From the NCBI RefSeq assembly GCF_004123295.1, contig NZ_SDMK01000001.1:1488001-1552000 (forward strand): DNA of 64,000 nucleotides. The letters are read 5' to 3'. Shown piece by piece: positions 59,411 to 64,000 of this stretch. Made by a program: the position numbers and the translations under genes. A model generated the notes under the pieces. The model was not told the DNA's origin, made no database searches, and saw nothing but the letters and a program-made list of their open reading frames with translations. Each line of letters starts with the position of its first letter. The stretch's first letter is position 1. The stretch is from Silvibacterium dinghuense (GTDB lineage: Bacteria > Acidobacteriota > Terriglobia > Terriglobales > Acidobacteriaceae).

Positions 59411-62092
59411 CTACTCCGTCCGCAATGCCGCCATTGGATCGACCCGCGTCGCCCGCCATGCCGGCACCGCGCAGGCCGCCAGAGCCACCACCAGCAGCAC
59501 TACCGTCACCGCACCCATGGTGAGCGGATCGAAGGACCGCACTCCGTAGAGCAGTGCCGAGCTGGCCATCATCGGCGTCAGCAGCGCCGCACAGCCCAAC
59601 CCCAGCGCCACGCCGATGACCGCCAGCCGCCCACCTTGTCCAAGCACCCAGCGCATCACCCGGCTACGATCCGCGCCCAGCGCCATGCGCACGCCGATCT
59701 CCTGCCGCCGCTCGCTCACCGCATAGGCAATCACGCCGTAGATGCCCAGGCTCGCCAGCACCACCGCCGTCACCGCGAAGACGCTCAGCAGGATCATCGA
59801 GAAGCGCCAGCCTGCCAGGGAATCGCTGACAATCGAGTCCATCGTCGTCGGGTTATAGATCACCTGTTCGCGGCTCATGTCGGCCATCGATCGCTTGACC
59901 GCGGCAAAGGCCGCACCCGTATCGCCGCCCTTTACCCGCACCAGCACATCCATGCCCGAGGGCACGAGACCCAGCTGCATAGGTGGAAGCTGCAGTACCG
60001 ACTCGAAGGTTTCGGCACGCAGCGACTGGCTCGCGTCAGAATCGAGTCCCCATTGGTTCACATGCCCGACGACACCGACCACCTGCGCCGGATCATCGAA
60101 GTTCTCGAGGTAGAGCTGACGGCCGATGGGGTCCTGGCCCTTGAAATACGTTCGCGCGAAAACATCATCGACCACGATCGCGCGCGCCCCATGCTCGTCA
60201 TCGCCGGGCGCGAGGAAGCGGCCTCGCAGCAGGCGCAACCCCATCACCTTGAGATAGCCGGGCCCCACAATGTAGCGGAGGGCCGAGTGCATCTGGCTCT
60301 CGCTCTGTGGCCGCGCCTCACGATCCAGCCAGAAAAAATGATCGTCCTCACTGTAGAGCGGGATCGCAGCCCAGGATAACGACACAGCCTCAACGCCCGG
60401 CGTCGCTGCCAGCCGCGCCTCTGCCTCGCGCAGATAGGCACGCACGCCGCTCTCATCTGCATGGCCCACCGACGGAGCTGCCTGCAGCCCGAAGGTCAGC
60501 ACATCATGCGGATCGAAGCCCATTTCCACATTCGAGAGCTTCACCAGGCTGCGCACTGCGAGACCGGCACCGGCCAGCAGAGTCAGGGCCAGGGCCATCT
60601 GCAGAACCACCAGCGTGCTCTGCGTACGATTCTGGCCGCCATACGTTCCGCGGCCACCCTCCTTGAGGGTTCCGACAAGACTCTGCCGCGAAACCTTGCG
60701 CGCCGGCACGAGCCCGAAGAGCAGGCCCGAGAGCAGCGAGGCCGCGAAGGTAAAGAGCAGTACCGGACCGCTGATGTGAATACTCTCCGCACGCGGCAGC
60801 GTCGCCGGCAGCGCCGCAATGGCCGCCCTGGTACCGAGCGCCGCGACCAGCAGTCCCAGCGCGCCGCCGGCCAGCGAAAGCATCGCACTCTCGGTCAGCA
60901 GCTGGCGGATGAGCCGTCCGCGTCCCGCGCCCAATGCCGCGCGCACCGCAAACTCCTGCGAACGCGCATGCGCCCGCGCCAGCATCAGGTTGGCTACATT
61001 CACGCAGGCGATCAGCAGCACGCAGCCCACCGCGCCCAGCAGCACCAGCAACAGCGGCTTTACATCGCGCACCATGGAATCCTGGAAGTTCACCAGCCTG
61101 GCGCGTATTCCCTTGTCCTCACGCGGATACTGCTGCTCGAGCCGCGCGGAAACCTGCAGCAGGTCTTCCTGTGCCTGCGCCTGCGTAACGCCGGGCTTCA
61201 GCCGCGCAATTCCGTGCAGTCCCAGCCCCGCCCCGCGATCGTTCAGCGCCGGGTTTTGGAACTGCCCGATCGGCACATAAATCTCAGCCTCTCGAAAACG
61301 TCCGATACTCAGCCGAAAGCTTTCCGGGATCACGCCCACAACCGTGTAATCGCGCCCATCCAGTGTCAGCACGCGACCAATCGCTTTCGGATCGCTGCCA
61401 AACTTGCGCTTCCAGAAGCCCTCGCCGATCATCGCCAGCGGCGCGCGCCCAATCTCGTCCTCGCCCGGCGCAAACAGCCGCCCCGCCACCGGCTTCACCC
61501 CCAGCAAGGGAAAGAAGTCTGACGACACCAGCTCGGCACGCATCTCCTCCGCGTCTCCAAGGCCGGTCATGTTGTAGCCCGTGCTCCGCGTGATCGCGAA
61601 GCCGGCGAGCGTGCGGTTATAACGGTGCCAGTCACGGAAGTTCAGATACGAGATCGAACCCTCGGGAAAGTTCGGCTTGCTCGCATTCACCGTCACCAGC
61701 TCTTCCGGATGCGGAAACGGCAGCGGATGCAGCAGCACCCCGTCCACCACCGAGAACATCGCCGTATTCGCACCGATGCCCAGCGCCAGGGTCAGGATCG
61801 CCACCACGGCGAAGCCCGGCTTCGCCGCCAGTGTCCGCGCTCCGTACGCGATGTCCTGCATCAGCTGCTCGAGCCACGGCAACCCGCGCCGCTCACGATA
61901 CGCCTGCTGGGCCTGCGCAACGCCCCCGTGCCGGATCAGCGCCTGCCGCCGCGCCTCCTGCGGGCTGAGCCCACGCTGCTCACCGGCCTCGATCTCCATC
62001 GCCAGATGGCTCTCAAGCTCCGCCGCAAACTCCCCGTCATCCCGCCGCCACATGCCGGCTACCCGGCGCAGCCACACCCTCAGCATCCGCAT
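59411..62092 (-). CDS. ADOP-type duplicated orphan permease (MacB/FtsX-like)
   Basis: An 893-residue paralogue of its neighbours with the same order: N-terminal helical module (AAELESHLAMEIEAGEQRG, EARRQALIRHGG), transmembrane helix (FAVVAILTLALGIGANTAMF), periplasmic domain, three-helix FtsX block (LLLVLLGAVGCVLLIACVNV), then the duplicated half ending with MALGADRSRVMRWVLGQGG and a final VDPMAALRTE tail. It ends 12 bases before the next permease and starts eight bases after the previous one, so the three form one operon. Charged signature ARAHARSQEFAVRAALGAGR at the FtsX loop is well conserved. Confidence 0.9.
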   Translation of the reverse strand: MRMLRVWLRRVAGMWRRDDGEFAAELESHLAMEIEAGEQRGLSPQEARRQALIRHGGVAQAQQAYRERRGLPWLEQLMQDIAYGARTLAAKPGFAVVAILTLALGIGANTAMFSVVDGVLLHPLPFPHPEELVTVNASKPNFPEGSISYLNFRDWHRYNRTLAGFAITRSTGYNMTGLGDAEEMRAELVSSDFFPLLGVKPVAGRLFAPGEDEIGRAPLAMIGEGFWKRKFGSDPKAIGRVLTLDGRDYTVVGVIPESFRLSIGRFREAEIYVPIGQFQNPALNDRGAGLGLHGIARLKPGVTQAQAQEDLLQVSARLEQQYPREDKGIRARLVNFQDSMVRDVKPLLLVLLGAVGCVLLIACVNVANLMLARAHARSQEFAVRAALGAGRGRLIRQLLTESAMLSLAGGALGLLVAALGTRAAIAALPATLPRAESIHISGPVLLFTFAASLLSGLLFGLVPARKVSRQSLVGTLKEGGRGTYGGQNRTQSTLVVLQMALALTLLAGAGLAVRSLVKLSNVEMGFDPHDVLTFGLQAAPSVGHADESGVRAYLREAEARLAATPGVEAVSLSWAAIPLYSEDDHFFWLDREARPQSESQMHSALRYIVGPGYLKVMGLRLLRGRFLAPGDDEHGARAIVVDDVFARTYFKGQDPIGRQLYLENFDDPAQVVGVVGHVNQWGLDSDASQSLRAETFESVLQLPPMQLGLVPSGMDVLVRVKGGDTGAAFAAVKRSMADMSREQVIYNPTTMDSIVSDSLAGWRFSMILLSVFAVTAVVLASLGIYGVIAYAVSERRQEIGVRMALGADRSRVMRWVLGQGGRLAVIGVALGLGCAALLTPMMASSALLYGVRSFDPLTMGAVTVVLLVVALAACAVPAWRATRVDPMAALRTE

Positions 62093-62099
62093 CGCACCC

Positions 62100-64000
62100 T
62101 CACTCCGCTCGTAAAGCCTGCACTGGATTCACCTGCGTCGCGCTCCGCGCCGGCAGCAGAGACGCCACCACCGAAACCGCGCACAGCAGACCGCCCGCGC
62201 CAAGCACCGCCAGCAGCAGCGACCACGCATCGCCACCGCTCAGCAACCGCACGCCACTGCCCATCGCCGAGGTGGTAAACGACAACGATCCGGCCGCCCG
62301 CGCCACCAGTACCGACAGAGCTCCGCCCACGCACGTGCCCACCAGCGCCAGGCACAGCGCCTGCCCGATGACCATCCGCAACACATCGACACGCTTCGCG
62401 CCCAACGCCATGCGCACGCCGATCTCGCGCGTCCGCAGCGAGACTGCATACGCCACGACGCTGTAGAGCCCGACTGCCGCCAGCACCATGGCCAAAGCGC
62501 CCATCGCGCTCAGCAGGCTGGCCGCCACGCGCTGCGGATAGAGCGACGCCCCGATGTAGTCCTCCATCGCATCGGCGTCATAGACATTCACGTCCGGGTC
62601 CAGCGATTTCACCTGCTCCTGCAGCGGCGCCAGCATCCGCATCGGATCGCCCGCCGGCCCGCGCACGTAAAATGCCAGGTCCATATCCGCGCGGTAGAAC
62701 TGCCGGAAAGGCACATAAAAGTACGGCACGTCCCGCTCGCCCACGTAGTGGTACTTGCTGTCCTTGACCACGCCCACTACGGTGATCCATTCGCCCCAGC
62801 CATGCACACGACGACCTATCGCCTCGCGTCCGCCGAAGTATTTCCGCGCGAAGGTCTGATTCACGATCATCACCGGCCTCGACTGCTCGTCGTCATGCTC
62901 GGTGAACTCGCGGCCTTCCATCATCGGAATCTTCATCAGGTCGAGGTATCCCGGCGACACCACGTTGCGGAAGGTCTTCATGTTCTCGCCCGGCGCGGGA
63001 ACATAGCCCGCCACCTCCAGGTCTTCCCACCAGCTCGGCTCAAAGCCCAGCGGCACGCCATCCGAATACGCCGCAGCTGTCACTCCCGGCACCGCGCTCA
63101 TCTTCTCCGCCAGCTGCCGGCAGAACGCCTTGCGTGCCGCCAGATCGTAGCCACTCCCCGCCAGGTAGAACTTCCCCAGCAGGACATGCGCCGGATCGAA
63201 CCCCGGGTCCATCTCTCGTGCCTGCTCGAAGCTGCGCACGAACAGCCCTGCCGAAACCAGTGCCACCAGCGCCAGAGCCACCTCCGCAGTCACCAGCGCC
63301 GAGCGCAGCCGACGCCCGCCGCGGCCAGCCATTCCGCCACGCCCGCCCTCGCTCATCGGCATGGCCGGCGGCTTCAGCGCCAGCAGCATCGCTGGAACCA
63401 CACCGGCGGCAACCGTGGTCAACAGGCACAACCCCATGGTGAAGGCCGCGGCACGCAGCTCTCCTCCATATGGCAGCGCAAGCCGCATCTGTCCCGGAGG
63501 CAACAAGACAGCGAGCAGCTTCACCGTCCACCGCGTGGCTACCAGGCCCAGCGCCGCGGCGCCCAGCGTCAGCAGCAGGCACTCGGTCAGCACCTGTCGC
63601 GCCAGCCGCCAGCGTCCCGCACCCAGCGCCAGCCGTGTTCCATACTCCCGCTGCCGCACCGTCGCCCGCGCCAGCAGCAGGTTCGCTACATTCACACAGA
63701 CGATCGCCAGCACCAGCAGGCAGATGCCCGCCAGCATCCGCAGCGGTCCAGTGAGCAGCCCTTGCGCCCCGAACGGCGCCTTCTCCAGCGGCAGCAGCTC
63801 CGCGCTCATGCCCGCATTCGTATCGGCATCCGCCTTCGCCATCCGCGCTGCCAGCGCTGTCAGCTCCTGCTGCGCCTCGGCCAGCGTCACGCCCGGCTTC
63901 AGCCTTGCCATGCCGATCACCGCGCGGTCCTGCCGGTCGCGCATCATCCACTCCGGCACACCCTCGAGCACCGGCCGCTCCATGTACGGCACCCAGATGT
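62100..64000 (-). CDS. ADOP-type duplicated orphan permease, C-terminal part (partial)
   Basis: The frame is open to the right edge (upstream codons read IWVPYMERP), so the N-terminus lies outside the window and about 633 residues are visible. It shows the first FtsX block (MLAGICLLVLAIVCVNVANLL), the loop TVRQREYGTRLALGAGRWRL, a second periplasmic domain (MDPGFDPAHVLLGKFYLAGS) and the last FtsX block with TREIGVRMALGAKRVDVLRM. It ends in VNPVQALRAE, the same tail as the other two. It is the first of the three visible permeases in the minus-strand operon. Confidence 0.88.
   Translation of the reverse strand, partial: IWVPYMERPVLEGVPEWMMRDRQDRAVIGMARLKPGVTLAEAQQELTALAARMAKADADTNAGMSAELLPLEKAPFGAQGLLTGPLRMLAGICLLVLAIVCVNVANLLLARATVRQREYGTRLALGAGRWRLARQVLTECLLLTLGAAALGLVATRWTVKLLAVLLPPGQMRLALPYGGELRAAAFTMGLCLLTTVAAGVVPAMLLALKPPAMPMSEGGRGGMAGRGGRRLRSALVTAEVALALVALVSAGLFVRSFEQAREMDPGFDPAHVLLGKFYLAGSGYDLAARKAFCRQLAEKMSAVPGVTAAAYSDGVPLGFEPSWWEDLEVAGYVPAPGENMKTFRNVVSPGYLDLMKIPMMEGREFTEHDDEQSRPVMIVNQTFARKYFGGREAIGRRVHGWGEWITVVGVVKDSKYHYVGERDVPYFYVPFRQFYRADMDLAFYVRGPAGDPMRMLAPLQEQVKSLDPDVNVYDADAMEDYIGASLYPQRVAASLLSAMGALAMVLAAVGLYSVVAYAVSLRTREIGVRMALGAKRVDVLRMVIGQALCLALVGTCVGGALSVLVARAAGSLSFTTSAMGSGVRLLSGGDAWSLLLAVLGAGGLLCAVSVVASLLPARSATQVNPVQALRAE

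Noticed and set aside
58338-59549. 403-residue plus-strand frame opposite the permease, and a similar one at 60461-61522.
   Set aside because: His/Gln/Arg-rich antisense shadow of the ADOP gene.

Overview
The window looks like a chromosomal segment of an Acidobacteriota bacterium (Terriglobia/Acidobacteriaceae type). This is inferred from three large 'duplicated orphan permease' (ADOP-type) proteins without an ATPase, two Oar-like TonB-dependent receptors with N-terminal carboxypeptidase-regulatory domains, a B12-dependent ribonucleotide reductase, lipid A genes (Gram-negative envelope) and several secreted glycosidases. No rRNA, tRNA, CRISPR array or complete insertion sequence was seen.

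Region 1 (1-5649): the 5' part of a GH92 alpha-mannosidase gene runs off the left edge on the minus strand. A divergent plus-strand operon carries vgrG and four genes of unknown function.

Region 2 (5689-22003, minus strand, 14 genes): a type VI secretion-like contractile injection locus with tssB, tssC, two hcp genes, tssE, tssF, tssG, tssK and clpV. It is framed by a PP2C phosphatase, a large membrane FHA protein with two extracytoplasmic DUF1080-like domains, a membrane-anchored VWA protein and a multi-spanning FHA-like protein. No TssJ/TssL/TssM, TssA or PAAR protein is recognisable here, so the envelope anchor may be one of these unusual membrane proteins.

Region 3 (22130-25864, plus strand): the most striking part, divergent from the secretion operon. 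Five tightly packed, mostly overlapping genes encode an E1/ThiF-like adenylating enzyme with a zinc ribbon, a membrane protein with two RING-like eight-cysteine modules, an 86-residue beta-grasp ubiquitin-like protein that already ends in glycine, an E2-like enzyme with an HPN motif and a CL cysteine, and a Ser/Thr kinase. Together they resemble a complete E1-E2-E3-like ubiquitin-type conjugation pathway plus phospho-signalling (kinase, FHA, PP2C) linked to an injection machine.

Region 4 (26416-44278): two TonB-dependent receptors; an operon with a CRTAC1-like FG-GAP protein, a pentaheme cytochrome-TPR protein, a small secreted protein and a CuA-like cupredoxin; a multicopper oxidase/TonB receptor/CDF-like group with an Rrf2/IscR-like palindrome over its promoter; and a ricin-lectin GH43 arabinanase.

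Region 5 (44813-64000): nrdJ with a candidate NrdR box, a 312-bp MITE-like element, palindromic intergenic repeats, a nitroreductase, a lipid kinase, an aldo/keto reductase, the envelope-lipid run fabZ-lpxA-lpxI, a secreted hypothetical protein, a peroxiredoxin, a DinB-like protein and three ADOP-type permeases, the last running off the right edge.
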